DNA of 64,000 nucleotides from [Pasteurella] mairii (GTDB lineage: Bacteria > Pseudomonadota > Gammaproteobacteria > Enterobacterales > Pasteurellaceae): NCBI GenBank assembly GCA_900454475.1, contig UGSS01000002.1, positions 1,817,605 to 1,881,604 on the forward strand, in the 5' to 3' direction. The translations under genes were made by a program, and so were the position numbers. The notes beneath the pieces were generated by a model that was given only the letters and a program-made list of their open reading frames with translations, made no database searches and was not told where the DNA came from. This document shows, one piece after another, positions 42,050 to 52,080 of the stretch (its first letter is position 1; each line of letters starts with the position of its first letter).

Positions 42050-42054
42050 TGTTT

Positions 42055-43083
42055 ATGGCAAATCAACGCCCCGCCATTTTATTTATTAATATGGCAAAAG
42101 GTTTCGGTGGTGGTGAGTATCAAAGTGCGCAATTGATAAAGCACGTCAGCGGCTACGATACTTACTTTTTGGGTAAAAAATCGGGAAAATTTATACCGCA
42201 CTTACAAGAAAACCTCCCGCAAACAAAAATCGTCAATCTTTGGCTAGCCCTCAAATTGATTTTTACCCGTTCGCCATTAATTATTCATGCGCTCGACGGG
42301 CAAGGCGCTCATTTCGCCAGCTGGTTTAAACGATTATCCGGCAAACCAACAATGATCACACGCCGGATAAGCGTGCCTTTTCGCCATAAATCCTCTGCGC
42401 GCTCTTATCAAAATGTGGATATGGTCGTCGGTGTTAGCCATCAAGTCACTGACAATATGCGCCCATTAAATACAAATGTGCGCACTATTTACGGTAGCAT
42501 CAAACCGTTACAGGAAAATCACGAATTTGAACAGCGTTACTTCGCTGCGCCAAAAGCAGGTTTACGCGTAGCGCATATCGGTAACCTATTGAAAATCAAA
42601 AATTTTCCATTAACCATTGAACTTGCTCGCCAATTTCCACAAGTCACGTTCTACATCGTCGGATCCGGTGTATTAGAAGCGGAATTAAAACAACAAGCCG
42701 AAGGCATCAGCAACATTGAATTTATCCCCTTTAACCCTTACGTCGGCTCCGTATTAAAACAAGTAGATTTACAACTGGTTCCCTCTCATTCGGAAGGTAT
42801 GGGATTTGTGATATTGGAGGGTTATTTGTACAAAGTTCCCGTCTTAGCACATAAAACCGGCGGCATTCCTGAAATTGTACAACATGGCAAAACCGGCTTT
42901 TTAATTGAAAATAACGACATTGCCACCTACCAAACCATTTTGCAACAATTGGTAAACAATCCTGAACAATTGCAAACTATGCAAAATCATATTGCCGATT
43001 ATATGCAAAACATGGATTTTTCTGTGGAACGCATGACCAAAGAATATGAAGACGCTTATCAGGTGTTGCTGACTAAAAGATAA
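42055..43083 (+). CDS. Family 4 glycosyltransferase (LOS-type)
   Basis: The 342-residue protein has an N-terminal nucleotide-binding-like part (INMAKGFGGGEYQSAQLI) and the GT-B C-terminal signatures VAHIGNLLKIKNFPLTIELA and VPSHSEGMGFVILEGYLYK plus TGGIPEIV. The start at 42055 is 9 bp after AGAGG; an ATG at 42049 overlaps the lgtF stop but is too close to that site. It is probably cotranslated with lgtF and adds a sugar to LOS or another surface glycan. The sugar is unknown. Confidence 0.78.
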   Translation: MANQRPAILFINMAKGFGGGEYQSAQLIKHVSGYDTYFLGKKSGKFIPHLQENLPQTKIVNLWLALKLIFTRSPLIIHALDGQGAHFASWFKRLSGKPTMITRRISVPFRHKSSARSYQNVDMVVGVSHQVTDNMRPLNTNVRTIYGSIKPLQENHEFEQRYFAAPKAGLRVAHIGNLLKIKNFPLTIELARQFPQVTFYIVGSGVLEAELKQQAEGISNIEFIPFNPYVGSVLKQVDLQLVPSHSEGMGFVILEGYLYKVPVLAHKTGGIPEIVQHGKTGFLIENNDIATYQTILQQLVNNPEQLQTMQNHIADYMQNMDFSVERMTKEYEDAYQVLLTKR

Positions 43084-43094
43084 GATCATAAAAA

Positions 43095-43190
43095 AAGCTC
43101 TGCTCCCAAAAGTTAGACTCACTATATAACTGATTAAGGGGCAGATTTTTTATAGCTAAATACAACCAAGCATTTAAATACTAGATCGTA
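43095..43190 (+). pseudogene. Remnant of an IS3-family element start
   Basis: CTGCTCCCAAAAGTTAGACT is typical of an IS3-type left end, and shortly after (from about 43153) comes a frame reading AKYNQAFKY followed by a stop, which resembles the start of orfA (usually MAKYNQAFK). The initiator ATG is now ATA. The rest of the element is gone. Confidence 0.45.
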
Positions 43191-43327
43191 AGTTTCTATT
43201 TTGAATATCACAAAAAGCTTTCTTTCACACTTTAAATTACTCGTTAGATATTCTGTTACCCATTGCAAAGCTAGCTAGGAATATCTTCTTCTATCACCAA
43301 CAACCGAAACTGGATATAAAAGCAAAA

Positions 43328-43358
43328 AACAAAAGACTCGGATTGTGCCGAGCCTTTT
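43328..43358 (-). terminator. Terminator of the rpsP operon
   Basis: On the minus strand AAAAGGCTCGG and CCGAGTCTTTT pair around CACAAT (one G-U), followed by GTTTTTTG. Confidence 0.8.
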
Positions 43359-43372
43359 GAGTTATTATCTGA

Positions 43373-43723
43373 TTATTCGCCAAGACGTTCTTTGATACGT
43401 GCAGATTTACCTGAACGTTCACGTAGATAGTAAAGTTTCGCTTTACGTACCGCACCTTTACGTTTCACGCTGATGCTGTCCACTGCTGGAGAGTGAGTTT
43501 GGAATACACGCTCAACACCTACACCGTTAGACACTTTACGTAAAGTAAAGGCACTGTGCAAGCCACGGTTACGAATTGCAATAACCACGCCTTCGAATGC
43601 TTGCAAACGACGTTTGCTACCTTCAACAACCCATACTTTCACTTCCAAAGTATCACCTGGGCGGAAGCTAGGTACGTTTTGTTTTAATTGTTCTTGTTCA
43701 ATTTGTTTAATGATGTTACTCAT
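43373..43723 (-). CDS. rplS: 50S ribosomal protein L19
   Basis: L19 sits at the 30S/50S interface. The 116-residue protein shows [37 protein letters not shown] and [20 protein letters not shown], all conserved. It is the last gene of rpsP-rimM-trmD-rplS and is followed by the operon terminator. Confidence 0.97.
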   Translation of the reverse strand: MSNIIKQIEQEQLKQNVPSFRPGDTLEVKVWVVEGSKRRLQAFEGVVIAIRNRGLHSAFTLRKVSNGVGVERVFQTHSPAVDSISVKRKGAVRKAKLYYLRERSGKSARIKERLGE

Positions 43724-43750
43724 TTGAATAATCCTTCTAAGATCCTAGTG

Positions 43751-44497
43751 TTAACTGATTTCACTGCTTACAGCTTTAATCTGCTTAAGTAGTTTGTGTT
43801 GTTCGTCAGTCAGAGCTAGGCTTTCCAATAGCTCAGGGCGTCTTAGCCACGTCCGCTCAAGAGATTTTTTTAATCTCCATTTACGAATTTCTTCGTGATT
43901 GCCAGACATCAGTACAGGCGGTACAGATAAATCATCTAAAACTTCCGGTCGGGTATAATGTGGACAATCCAATAATCCTGCGGCAAAAGAATCTTCTTGT
44001 GCCGAGGCTTGTTTGCCTAATACGCCAGGAATAAACCTTGCAACTGCGTCAATTAACGTCATTGCAGGCAATTCTCCACCGGTGAGGACGTAATCTCCAA
44101 TTGACCATTCTTCGTCAATTTCGGTTTCAATCAAACGTTCATCAATGCCCTCATAACGACCACAAACCAAAATAATCTTTTGATATTGTGACAATTCTTG
44201 CACACCGTCTTGATTGAGTTTACGTCCTTGGGGTGAAAGATAAATCACTTTCACGCCCTCTCCTGCTGCCACTTTAGCCGCTCGAATTGCATCACGTAAT
44301 GGCTGTACCATCATCAGCATTCCGGGACCGCCACCATAAGGACGATCATCGACTGTTTTATGTTTATCCAATGTAAAATCGCGGGGATTCCAACATTGGA
44401 TATGCAGCAGTTCTTGTTTAACTGCGCGTCCTGTGACCCCAAAATCTGTAATAGCGTTAAACATTTCAGGGAAAAGACTAATAATCCCAATCCACAT
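43751..44497 (-). CDS. trmD: tRNA (guanine37-N1)-methyltransferase TrmD
   Basis: TrmD methylates G37 next to the anticodon and prevents +1 frameshifting. The 248-residue SPOUT enzyme has [45 protein letters not shown] and PHYTRPE, covering the trefoil-knot SAM site. It is third in the rpsP operon. Confidence 0.97.
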   Translation of the reverse strand: MWIGIISLFPEMFNAITDFGVTGRAVKQELLHIQCWNPRDFTLDKHKTVDDRPYGGGPGMLMMVQPLRDAIRAAKVAAGEGVKVIYLSPQGRKLNQDGVQELSQYQKIILVCGRYEGIDERLIETEIDEEWSIGDYVLTGGELPAMTLIDAVARFIPGVLGKQASAQEDSFAAGLLDCPHYTRPEVLDDLSVPPVLMSGNHEEIRKWRLKKSLERTWLRRPELLESLALTDEQHKLLKQIKAVSSEIS

Positions 44498-44551
44498 TTT
44501 AATTATCCTGTGTCAAAATGTTACAGCAAACGCCACACAACCTACCTGAGG

Positions 44552-45079
44552 TTAGAAACCAGCGTCCCAATCCACTTCAATAGTCTTTGTGGTGAGATCT
44601 ACTCTTTTAACTACTTGTTCATATAAAAACGGAATTAACCGTTCTTGTTTACCAAAAGCATCTTTCGTGTTAGCGCGTACGACTAACACATCATTAGACC
44701 CCGTTTCCATCATTTCAGAAACCGTTCCCATGGCATAACCTTGTAGATTTACCACTTGGCAACCAATTAAGTCATGCCAATAATAATCGCCTTCCTCTAA
44801 TTGTGGGAAAACGGATAAATCCACACCGATCTCAACATTCGCTAGAGTTTGCGCGGCTTCACGATCATTCACCCCTTTTAATTTAACAATTAATTCGCGG
44901 TTATGATGTTTCCAGATTTCCAGCTCGGTTGGTTGCCATTGCCCTTTGATTTTTAAAAACCAAGGTTGATAGTCGAAAATGCTTTCAGCATATTCAGTAG
45001 ATGAATAAATACGCAACCAACCTCGAATACCGTATGTTGAACCTAATTTGCCAACGACTTCAATTCTTTGTTGTGTCAT
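44552..45079 (-). CDS. rimM: 16S rRNA processing protein RimM
   Basis: RimM helps mature the 30S head and binds S19. The 175-residue protein starts [20 protein letters not shown] and has the PRC-barrel segment [20 protein letters not shown]. It is second in the rpsP operon. Confidence 0.95.
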   Translation of the reverse strand: MTQQRIEVVGKLGSTYGIRGWLRIYSSTEYAESIFDYQPWFLKIKGQWQPTELEIWKHHNRELIVKLKGVNDREAAQTLANVEIGVDLSVFPQLEEGDYYWHDLIGCQVVNLQGYAMGTVSEMMETGSNDVLVVRANTKDAFGKQERLIPFLYEQVVKRVDLTTKTIEVDWDAGF

Positions 45080-45114
45080 GATTATTCACCTCTAAAAACG
45101 ATCAAAATCTGTGA

Positions 45115-45363
45115 TTAAGCCGCTTTTTGTGCTTCTTTTACCAAAGATGCAACGCGATCTGACAAAGAGGCGCCTTGACCAACCCAGTGGTTAACGCGAT
45201 CTAAGTTGACACGTAAACGTTCTGCTTGACCTGTTGCTAATGGGTTGAAAAAGCCAACACGCTCAATAAAACGACCGTCACGCGGGCAACGACTGTCAGC
45301 TACAACGATTTGATAAAATGGGCGTTTTTTAGCTCCGCCACGAGTTAAACGAATGGTTACCAT
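45115..45363 (-). CDS. rpsP: 30S ribosomal protein S16
   Basis: The 82-residue S16 shows [20 protein letters not shown] and [20 protein letters not shown], essentially invariant. It opens the rpsP-rimM-trmD-rplS operon, and a good promoter lies about 100 bp upstream. Confidence 0.97.
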   Translation of the reverse strand: MVTIRLTRGGAKKRPFYQIVVADSRCPRDGRFIERVGFFNPLATGQAERLRVNLDRVNHWVGQGASLSDRVASLVKEAQKAA

Positions 45364-45460
45364 AACCTTCCTCTAAATAATAATTACGAAAAGAAAACCC
45401 ACATCGAAGGAGTGGGAATGCTTACTTTTTTCTCTGTATATATAGACAAAAAGCCTGTGG

Positions 45461-45488
45461 ATTGTACTCTTTTTTGTGAAAAAATCAA
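45461..45488 (-). promoter_or_regulatory. rpsP operon promoter
   Basis: On the minus strand TTGATT (45488-45483) and TACAAT (45466-45461) are separated by 16 bp. The transcript would carry a leader of roughly 90 nt. No other gene lies between it and rpsP. Confidence 0.6.
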
Positions 45489-45722
45489 GGTAAAATCATG
45501 CCCGCATACGATTTTAGCGGGAAATTTCTGTTTTTGCTTGCCTCAAATGCTCACCTCAAAGTGCGGTCAAAAAATCGCATAGAAATTAAAGCACGAATTA
45601 TGGGATATAACTTGTTGTTTTGCCTTGATCGGATTTACAATAGAGCAAATTGTTATCCCAAAGAAAGCGCGCTTAAAAATCGTTTTAACGTTGTTGCTTT
45701 CTTGAATAAAAATAGGATTAGT

Positions 45723-47018
45723 ATGAAATTAGAAAATGTAAATATCGCGGTTATCGGATTAGGTTATGTCGGCTTACCCCTTGCGGTAGAATTTGGTAAA
45801 AAAAGAAAGGTTATCGGCTTTGACATTCAACAAAAACGTGTTGATGAATTGGCAGGTGGCGCGGATCACACGTTAGAAGTCAGTCCGCAAGAATTAAAAT
45901 TAGCGACATACCTCAAATTTACCACAGACTTAGCTGAATTAAAAAACAGTAATTTTTTTATTGTTACTGTACCAACCCCAATTGATAAGGTTAATCGCCC
46001 GGATTTAACGCCGTTACAAAAAGCCAGCGAAACGATTGGTAAAGTATTAAAACGCGGCGATATTGTGGTGTATGAATCCACGGTATATCCCGGCACCACC
46101 GAAGAAATCTGTGTACCGATTTTAGAACAGGTATCCGGATTAAAATTTAATCAAGATTTTTTTGCCGGCTACAGCCCAGAACGGATTAATCCGGGTGATA
46201 AAGTCAATACGTTAACCAAAATCAAGAAAGTCACCAGCGGAAGTACACCTAAAGTTGCAGAATTGGTCGATCAAGTGTATTCGAGCATCATTGTCGCTGG
46301 TACTCACAAAGCACCAAGCATTAAAGTGGCGGAAGCGGCAAAAGTTATCGAGAATACGCAACGAGACTTAAATATTGCGCTAGTCAATGAATTATCCGTC
46401 ATTTTTGAACGCGTTGGCATCGATACAATTGATGTATTAGAAGCCGCCGGAAGTAAATGGAATTTTTTACCGTTTCGCCCAGGTCTTGTCGGTGGGCATT
46501 GTATTGGCGTCGATCCTTATTACTTAACCCATAAAGCGGAAGAAATGGGCTATCACCCACAAGTAATTTTAGCCGGACGCCGCATTAACGATAATATGGC
46601 ACGCTATGTTGCACGCAATACCATTAAACGGATGTTAAAAAATGGAATTGACGTTCCGCGCGCCAAAGTGGGTATCCTTGGAATTACGTTTAAAGAAAAT
46701 TGCCCAGATATTCGCAATAGCAAAATTGAGGACATGATCAAAGAGTTTAAACAATGGGGAGTAGAAGTAGTAGTTGCCGATCCTTGGGCGGATAAAGAAG
46801 AAGTACAAACGGAATATGGCGTTACCCTTAGTGATATTTCAGAGAAAAACCCTGTGGATGCTCTAGTTGTAGCTGTTGGACACAATGAATTCCGCGCCTT
46901 AAGCGCAGAACAATTGCGTCGTTTTATGCGTTCGGAAAAACCAGTACTTGCCGATGTAAAAAGTTTGTTTGACCGCAACGAAGTAAAAAATCAAGGCGTT
47001 ACTGTCTTTAGATTGTAA
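45723..47018 (+). CDS. UDP-N-acetyl-hexosamine 6-dehydrogenase (TviB/WbpO/WecC type)
   Basis: The 431-residue protein has the NAD-binding start NIAVIGLGYVGLPLAVEFGK, the YESTVYPGTTEE motif and the catalytic-cysteine motif GGHCIGVDPYYL. Such enzymes oxidise UDP-GlcNAc or UDP-GalNAc twice to the uronic acid for capsule, Vi-type or O-antigen glycans. The start at 45723 follows AGGATTAG; earlier in-frame codons at 45498 lie over an uptake core and promoter and are rejected. No epimerase or capsule genes are nearby, so it is an orphan here. Confidence 0.85.
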   Translation: MKLENVNIAVIGLGYVGLPLAVEFGKKRKVIGFDIQQKRVDELAGGADHTLEVSPQELKLATYLKFTTDLAELKNSNFFIVTVPTPIDKVNRPDLTPLQKASETIGKVLKRGDIVVYESTVYPGTTEEICVPILEQVSGLKFNQDFFAGYSPERINPGDKVNTLTKIKKVTSGSTPKVAELVDQVYSSIIVAGTHKAPSIKVAEAAKVIENTQRDLNIALVNELSVIFERVGIDTIDVLEAAGSKWNFLPFRPGLVGGHCIGVDPYYLTHKAEEMGYHPQVILAGRRINDNMARYVARNTIKRMLKNGIDVPRAKVGILGITFKENCPDIRNSKIEDMIKEFKQWGVEVVVADPWADKEEVQTEYGVTLSDISEKNPVDALVVAVGHNEFRALSAEQLRRFMRSEKPVLADVKSLFDRNEVKNQGVTVFRL

Positions 47019-47076
47019 AATTTACTTTTCGACACCAAATTCAATTCCGGCATATCAAAATGCAATAAATAACAAT

Positions 47077-47100
47077 CCGCCCGTAAAACGGGCGGTTTTT
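47077..47100 (+). terminator. Terminator after the UDP-sugar dehydrogenase
   Basis: CCGCCCG and CGGGCGG pair around TAAAA, followed by five T. Confidence 0.9.
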
Positions 47101-47109
47101 AGGCTACCC

Positions 47110-47790
47110 TATAAGGGCCTAGGACTTCACATGCCCCTCAAGGGGCATGTGAAAAGACCGACAACCGCACAATGACTCTATGGCTTACCCCTTAAAGGGG
47201 TCTACATATTCTTTCTTCGATAAATTATCCTGAATCATATCTTCTTTTTCTTGATTCCTGATGTATTCTTCCACTACTTTTGTGTTTAAGCCTACCGTAC
47301 TCACATAGTAGCCTTTCGCCCAAAAGTGCCTATTTCCGTATTTGTATTTTAAATTCCCATGTCGTTCAAATATCATCAATGAAGATTTACCTTTAAGATA
47401 TCCCATAAAACTCGACACTGCCAATTTCGGCGGTATCTTTAATAGCATATGAATATGCTCTTTCATTGCATGAGCTTCTATGATTTCTACATTTTTGTAG
47501 TCACATAATTGCCTTAATATCCCTCCTATATCAACTCGCAATTTCCCATAAATTGCCTTTCTTCGATATTTCGGAATAAACACAATATGATACTTACTGT
47601 TCCATCTCGTGTGTGATAGACTTGAATCGTCATTGGATTTACTTGCCATAACTTATCCTCCTATATTTTGAATTTTGGTTGTCAGCCTTATTCATTATAT
47701 AGCGAGGATTTTTCATTTCTGCTCAACGCTTAAGCTTTTTGATTCCATACGCATAGCGTATGGTTTTTATAGGCAGACTTTGTCTGCCTA
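47110..47790 (-). mobile_element. IS200-type insertion sequence
   Basis: A single Y1 transposase gene is flanked by hairpins: TTCACATGCCCCT/AGGGGCATGTGAA at about 47127-47155 on one side, and CCATACGC/GCGTATGG plus TAGGCAGAC/GTCTGCCTA at about 47743-47792 on the other. Size (about 0.7 kb) and layout fit IS200. Exact ends are not set by a target duplication, because this family makes none. Confidence 0.65.
47185..47649 (-). CDS. tnpA: IS200/IS605 family Y1 transposase TnpA
   Basis: The 154-residue protein starts near NSKYHIVFIPKYRRKAIY and has the HUH motif HIHMLL, with the nucleophile tyrosine in AKGYYVSTVG. It acts on single-stranded hairpin ends during replication. No tnpB accompanies it. 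The frame is intact, so the element may still move. Confidence 0.92.
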   Translation of the reverse strand: MASKSNDDSSLSHTRWNSKYHIVFIPKYRRKAIYGKLRVDIGGILRQLCDYKNVEIIEAHAMKEHIHMLLKIPPKLAVSSFMGYLKGKSSLMIFERHGNLKYKYGNRHFWAKGYYVSTVGLNTKVVEEYIRNQEKEDMIQDNLSKKEYVDPFKG

Positions 47791-47798
47791 TAATAAAA

Positions 47799-47829
47799 AA
47801 ACCGAGAGCCATCCTTGGCTACTCGGTTT
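47799..47829 (-). terminator. Terminator of the secreted-protein gene
   Basis: On the minus strand AAACCGAG and CTCGGTTT pair around an inner AGCC/GGCT helix, with a T run after. It lies directly after the 47852 gene. Confidence 0.8.
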
Positions 47830-47851
47830 ACAGGGTAGAATCTTTACGATC

Positions 47852-48295
47852 TTAGATTGAGCTTGCTACTTCAAACAATACTGCATCTTTTGCTTGTGAT
47901 AAGTCGCTTTGGTTTGATGCAGTATCAAGTGAATCGATTAATTGACCTAATTTCCATTCTTGGTAAGTCATTTGGTTTAATGCTGCACGTTTTGCACGAC
48001 CGTCCAAACCATCAGGAATGCCTAAACTTTTTTTCGCGTTCAATGCTAAATCTTTTGTTTTGCTCAACAGGCTTTGGAATTGTTCCAAACCTTGCGCTTG
48101 TTGTAATGAAGTTAAATTAGATTTAAGTTCGTCCGCATAAAAATCGTAACCCGTTTTGGATACTTCGGTTAATTTGTAAGTGCTTCCATCAATATCAATA
48201 AAACGTTCGGTTACGTTATCGCCCGCCGCCATAACGTTAGCAGAAAGTAAACCAGCTAAGAAAGTTAATGCGACAGTTTTAGTTAATGATTTCAT
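47852..48295 (-). CDS. Secreted protein of unknown function
   Basis: The 147-residue protein has a clear signal peptide (MKSLTKTVALTFLAGLLSAN, cleavage after VMA). The mature part is acidic to neutral, rich in Leu, Ser and Asp, and mostly helical in look (LTSLQQAQGLEQFQSLLSKT). No cysteines and no motif I recognise. AGGAG precedes the start and a terminator follows, so it is a real single-gene unit. A periplasmic or secreted role is inferred from the signal only. Confidence 0.7.
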   Translation of the reverse strand: MKSLTKTVALTFLAGLLSANVMAAGDNVTERFIDIDGSTYKLTEVSKTGYDFYADELKSNLTSLQQAQGLEQFQSLLSKTKDLALNAKKSLGIPDGLDGRAKRAALNQMTYQEWKLGQLIDSLDTASNQSDLSQAKDAVLFEVASSI

Positions 48296-48463
48296 AATAA
48301 TCTCCTAAAAATTTTCAAAAATTGTTGCGTTATTTGCTTCGTTATTGAAGATGTGGTTATTATATTATTTAACAAATAAATAACAATACACTAAAAAGTA
48401 AATATATTTTCAACCATTACTTAATAATTAATCATGAACTTTTTAGCGTTTCTACAATAATTT

Positions 48464-49279
48464 TTATTTCTTCGGCTGACAAGTCGGGCAAAAAAAACTA
48501 TTACGCTGCCCAATCACCAAACTTTCAATTTTTGTACCGCACTTTGGACAAGGCTCGCCTTTATGTCCATAAACCTGTAGTTGTTGCGCAAAATAACCAG
48601 GTTTACCATCAGGTTGCAAAAAATCTTTCAGCGTCGTTCCGCCTTGTTGAATCGCACGGGTTAATTCTTGCTTAATAGTTTGTACCAAGGTTTCCGTTTG
48701 CATTTTAGTCAATGTTTGAGCCGGTTTACTTGGATGTAAGCCACATAAAAATAAGCTTTCGTTAGCATAAATATTGCCCACACCAACCACTACGCGGTTA
48801 TCCATTAAAAAGGATTTAAGTGCGGTCGTTTTTTTGCGTGATTTTTTAAACAAATATTGCGCGTTAAATTCTTCGGAAAGTGGCTCCGGCCCCAATGTTG
48901 CAAACAGGTGAAAATCTTCCAGCGTTTCCGTCCAAAGCCAAGCACCAAAACGTCTCGGATCGTTATAACGCAATAATTTTCCGTTATTCATCACAATATC
49001 AAGATGATCATGTTTTCCAATCGGGCTGTCGTGTGCCAGGATCCGCACGGATCCCGACATGCCCAAATGCCCAATAATAAATCCTTGTGTGGTATGAATA
49101 ATTAAATATTTGGCACGTCTTGAAAGTGCGGTCACTTTTTGTTGAGAAATTTGTGCCAATTGTGGGCTAACTTCCCAGCGTAATTTGCTGTTGCGCACCA
49201 CAATTTTTTCAATCACAAATCCTGTTAAATAGGGACTCACGCCATTTACCGCTGTTTCAACTTCAGGAAGTTCTGGCAT
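48464..49279 (-). CDS. mutM: Formamidopyrimidine-DNA glycosylase MutM (Fpg)
   Basis: MutM excises 8-oxoguanine and cuts the strand. Catalysis uses the N-terminal proline, so the start must be 49279 ([11 protein letters not shown]), not the ATG one codon earlier. The zinc finger [20 protein letters not shown] followed by CPTC is complete. The 271-residue length is normal. It lies in the conserved rpmB-rpmG-mutM neighbourhood. Confidence 0.96.
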   Translation of the reverse strand: MPELPEVETAVNGVSPYLTGFVIEKIVVRNSKLRWEVSPQLAQISQQKVTALSRRAKYLIIHTTQGFIIGHLGMSGSVRILAHDSPIGKHDHLDIVMNNGKLLRYNDPRRFGAWLWTETLEDFHLFATLGPEPLSEEFNAQYLFKKSRKKTTALKSFLMDNRVVVGVGNIYANESLFLCGLHPSKPAQTLTKMQTETLVQTIKQELTRAIQQGGTTLKDFLQPDGKPGYFAQQLQVYGHKGEPCPKCGTKIESLVIGQRNSFFCPTCQPKK

Positions 49280-49310
49280 CATTTTTCCTTTTGCTAGATG
49301 ATAAGTATAA

Positions 49311-49334
49311 AAAAACCCGAACAAGTCGGGTTTT
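49311..49334. terminator. Bidirectional terminator between rpmG and mutM
   Basis: AAAACCCGA and TCGGGTTTT pair around ACAAG, with A and T runs on the two sides. Confidence 0.8.
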
Positions 49335-49356
49335 TGCATCATATTTAAAAACGAAA

Positions 49357-49527
49357 TTATTTAATTTTCGCTTCTTTATAAATGACGTGTTTACGCACTA
49401 CCGGATCAAATTTTTTGATTTCCATTTTTTCAGGCATATTGCGTTTATTTTTTGTTGTTGTGTAGAAATGACCTGTTTCAGCAGTTGAAACTAAGCGGAT
49501 TTTCTCACGAGCACCTTTAGCTGCCAT
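49357..49527 (-). CDS. rpmG: 50S ribosomal protein L33
   Basis: This short gene encodes 56 residues: [20 protein letters not shown], then [20 protein letters not shown] and [16 protein letters not shown]. The sequence is that of a zinc-free L33 lacking the CxxC pairs. AGGAGC precedes the start. rpmB lies 11 bp upstream in the same transcript. Confidence 0.97.
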   Translation of the reverse strand: MAAKGAREKIRLVSTAETGHFYTTTKNKRNMPEKMEIKKFDPVVRKHVIYKEAKIK

Positions 49528-49538
49528 TGTTTAGCTCC

Positions 49539-49775
49539 TTAGATTTTCTCGCCACGAGCACGGATTTCAGCTAACACTGCATCAATGCCTTTTTTATCAA
49601 TAATACGCATACCTTTCGCTGTTAAGCGTAAAGTTACGAAACGGTTTTCACTCTCAACCCAGAAACGGTGAGTGTGTAAGTTAGGAAGAAAACGACGACG
49701 AGTCGCATTCAATGCGTGTGAGCGGTTGTTACCAACTGCTGGACGCTTGCCTGTTACTTGACAGACTCTAGACAT
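49539..49775 (-). CDS. rpmB: 50S ribosomal protein L28
   Basis: The 78-residue protein starts [20 protein letters not shown] and continues [18 protein letters not shown], as in all proteobacterial L28. Longer in-frame sequence upstream lies in the leader and is rejected. rpmG follows. Confidence 0.97.
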
Positions 49776-49898
49776 ACTAATCTCCAATAAATCAAATATA
49801 AGCTCGAGCTTAGGGTTCGGATTACTGTAAAACAAGGTTTTACAAGCTACCTCGTCAGGTCGCTGTAACCGACCCGCATACTATATTAAAGGTGGCAA

Positions 49899-49927
49899 AT
49901 TATACTCACTTTATTGATTATTCTCAA
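49899..49927 (-). promoter_or_regulatory. rpmBG promoter
   Basis: On the minus strand TTGAGA (49927-49922) and TATAAT (49904-49899) are separated by 17 bp, close to consensus. The leader of about 115 nt before rpmB is long. Confidence 0.75.
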
Positions 49928-49988
49928 GCACAAATACTTAAATTCGCCAAATAAGTGCTAAAAAATTCATCATCTTGGCAAAACTCCG

Positions 49989-50654
49989 TTACAGCCATCC
50001 GTTTTCCGCAAAAGAAAAATAGCTCCCCTTTCCGATCACAAAATGATCCAGCACCCGGATCTCCACCAATTCGGCGCATTTTATGATCCTTTCGGTAATC
50101 TGCCTATCCGATAAACTTGGCTGGGAAAAACCAGAGGGATGATTATGCGCTAAAATTATTGCCGCTGCATTACAATATAAGGCGCATTTAATGATCTCAC
50201 GTGGATAAACCGCTGCCATGTTGATCGTACCGAGAAACATCTCCTCTTTTTTGATCAATCTATGCTGATTATCCAAAAATAATACCATAAACACTTCACG
50301 TTCTTTACTTTCCAATTCCGTCTGCAAGTAGGTTCGCACCTTATCTGGTTCAGTAAAAAACGGTGCTTGCGCTAATTCTTGCAACAAATAACGCTTGGTC
50401 ATTTCCGTACTGGCTTGCAATTGTACAAATTGCGTTACGCCTAAGCCTTTTATCGCACAAAATGCCCCTTTTTCGGCAGCAATCAAATTACGCAACGAAC
50501 CAAATTGCGCCAACACTGATGCAGAAAGTTGCATCACCGGACAATTTTTAATGCCTGTGCGCAAAAAAATGGCTAATAATTCTTGATCGCTTAGCGCTTC
50601 AGCACCAAATTGCAATAATTTTTCACGTGGCATTAAAAAAGTCGTCTGTTCCAT
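49989..50654 (-). CDS. radC: RadC family JAB-domain protein
   Basis: The 221-residue protein has PREKLLQFGAEALSDQELLA, helix-hairpin-helix AIKGLGVTQFVQL and the JAMM metal motif AHNHPSGFSQPSLSD. The start at 50654 (MEQTTFLMPREKL) gives the E. coli length; ATGs at 50675 and 50690 are possible alternatives. Despite its name, a repair role is doubtful. It is divergent from coaBC, as usual. Confidence 0.9.
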   Translation of the reverse strand: MEQTTFLMPREKLLQFGAEALSDQELLAIFLRTGIKNCPVMQLSASVLAQFGSLRNLIAAEKGAFCAIKGLGVTQFVQLQASTEMTKRYLLQELAQAPFFTEPDKVRTYLQTELESKEREVFMVLFLDNQHRLIKKEEMFLGTINMAAVYPREIIKCALYCNAAAIILAHNHPSGFSQPSLSDRQITERIIKCAELVEIRVLDHFVIGKGSYFSFAENGWL

Positions 50655-50829
50655 GCTGTTCCATGCCTTACCCATTTGCCTATTTTTCATGCCTTTTACT
50701 TTACACACTTCTTTTTTTTCATCGGATCTTAGGATCAAAACTTTGCGATCCTGATCGCAAAAATCCATTTTTTCTTTGCAAAAATTACAGTAAAATGACC
50801 GCACTTTTCGATGTGATTGAGGACTAACA

Positions 50830-52035
50830 ATGCAAAATTTGCAAGGTAAACGAATTGTCGTCGGCATAACAGGCGGTATTGCAGCGTATAAAACAATTGA
50901 GCTAATTCGACTATTACGCAAATCCGACGCTGAAGTGCGTGTAGTGTTAACGCCTGCTGCAGCGGAATTTGTCACGCCACTCACACTACAAGCCCTTTCC
51001 GGCAATCCCGTTTCTCAATCCTTATTAGATCCGCAAGCTGAATTGGCGATGGGGCATATCGAATTGGCAAAATGGGCTGATGCTTTGCTGATTGCGCCGG
51101 CAAGCGCTGATTTTTTAGCGCGCTTAACGGTGGGCATGGCAAACGATTTATTATCCACCGTTTGTTTAGCAACCGCTTCCCCCATTTTGTTGGCGCCAGC
51201 GATGAACCAACAGATGTATCGCCAAGCCATCACCCAACAAAATTTACAACAATTACGCCAACGCGGGTTGCACATAGTCGGACCCAATGCCGGTGAACAG
51301 GCTTGCGGTGATGTTGGATTTGGGCGAATGTCAGAACCGCTTGAAATTTATACCGCACTTTGCGCGCTTCTCCAATCACAAACCGATCTAGACAATATTT
51401 CTGTGGTGATCACCGCCGGTCCAACCCAAGAAGCCATTGATCCGGTGCGTTATATCAGCAATCACAGCTCCGGCAAAATGGGATTTGCGATCGCCGACGC
51501 CTTTGCGAAACGCGGTGCGAAAGTGACATTGATTGCCGGTCCAGTTAATCTTGCTACACCGGCAAATGTTACGCGCATTAATGTCACTTCCGCCCAGGAA
51601 ATGTGTCAAGTTGCGCTACAAAGTGCGGTCAAAAATACCATATTTATTGGTTGTGCTGCCGTGGCAGATTATCGCATGGCAGAAGTGTCCCAACAGAAAA
51701 TTAAGAAAACCGGCGATAACGACGAGCTCACCTTAAGATTGGTGAAAAACCCCGATATTATTGCAACTGTCGCGGCACTCACGGAAAATCGCCCCTTTGT
51801 TGTCGGTTTTGCAGCAGAAACGCAAAATATCGCGCAATATGCCAAGCATAAATTAAGTCAAAAAAACCTTGATTTAATTTGTGCCAATGATGTCTCTGGC
51901 GGGCAAGTTTTCGGGCAAGATCACAATAGTTTACATCTATTTTGGTGCGACGGAGAAAAATCCCTGCCTTCTGCCAGTAAAGCGAATTTAGCGGCGGATT
52001 TAGTCAATGAAATTATACAGCGATATATAGCATAA
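50830..52035 (+). CDS. coaBC: Bifunctional phosphopantothenoylcysteine decarboxylase/synthetase
   Basis: CoaBC performs two middle steps of coenzyme A synthesis. The 401-residue protein has an N-terminal flavoprotein domain ([29 protein letters not shown]) and a C-terminal synthetase domain ([32 protein letters not shown]). An uptake core overlaps the promoter region. dut and slmA follow, as in E. coli. Confidence 0.96.
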   Translation: MQNLQGKRIVVGITGGIAAYKTIELIRLLRKSDAEVRVVLTPAAAEFVTPLTLQALSGNPVSQSLLDPQAELAMGHIELAKWADALLIAPASADFLARLTVGMANDLLSTVCLATASPILLAPAMNQQMYRQAITQQNLQQLRQRGLHIVGPNAGEQACGDVGFGRMSEPLEIYTALCALLQSQTDLDNISVVITAGPTQEAIDPVRYISNHSSGKMGFAIADAFAKRGAKVTLIAGPVNLATPANVTRINVTSAQEMCQVALQSAVKNTIFIGCAAVADYRMAEVSQQKIKKTGDNDELTLRLVKNPDIIATVAALTENRPFVVGFAAETQNIAQYAKHKLSQKNLDLICANDVSGGQVFGQDHNSLHLFWCDGEKSLPSASKANLAADLVNEIIQRYIA

Positions 52036-52080
52036 ATTGATGTATATACGCATAAAACATTAACAAGAGAGAATGAGAAT

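Noticed and set aside
45498-45722. N-terminal extension of the UDP-sugar dehydrogenase
   Set aside because: The Rossmann motif begins at the 45723 start; the upstream part includes an uptake core and overlaps the divergent promoter region.
50655-51005. Long N-terminal extension of RadC
   Set aside because: It lies over the start of coaBC on the other strand and is absent from known RadC.
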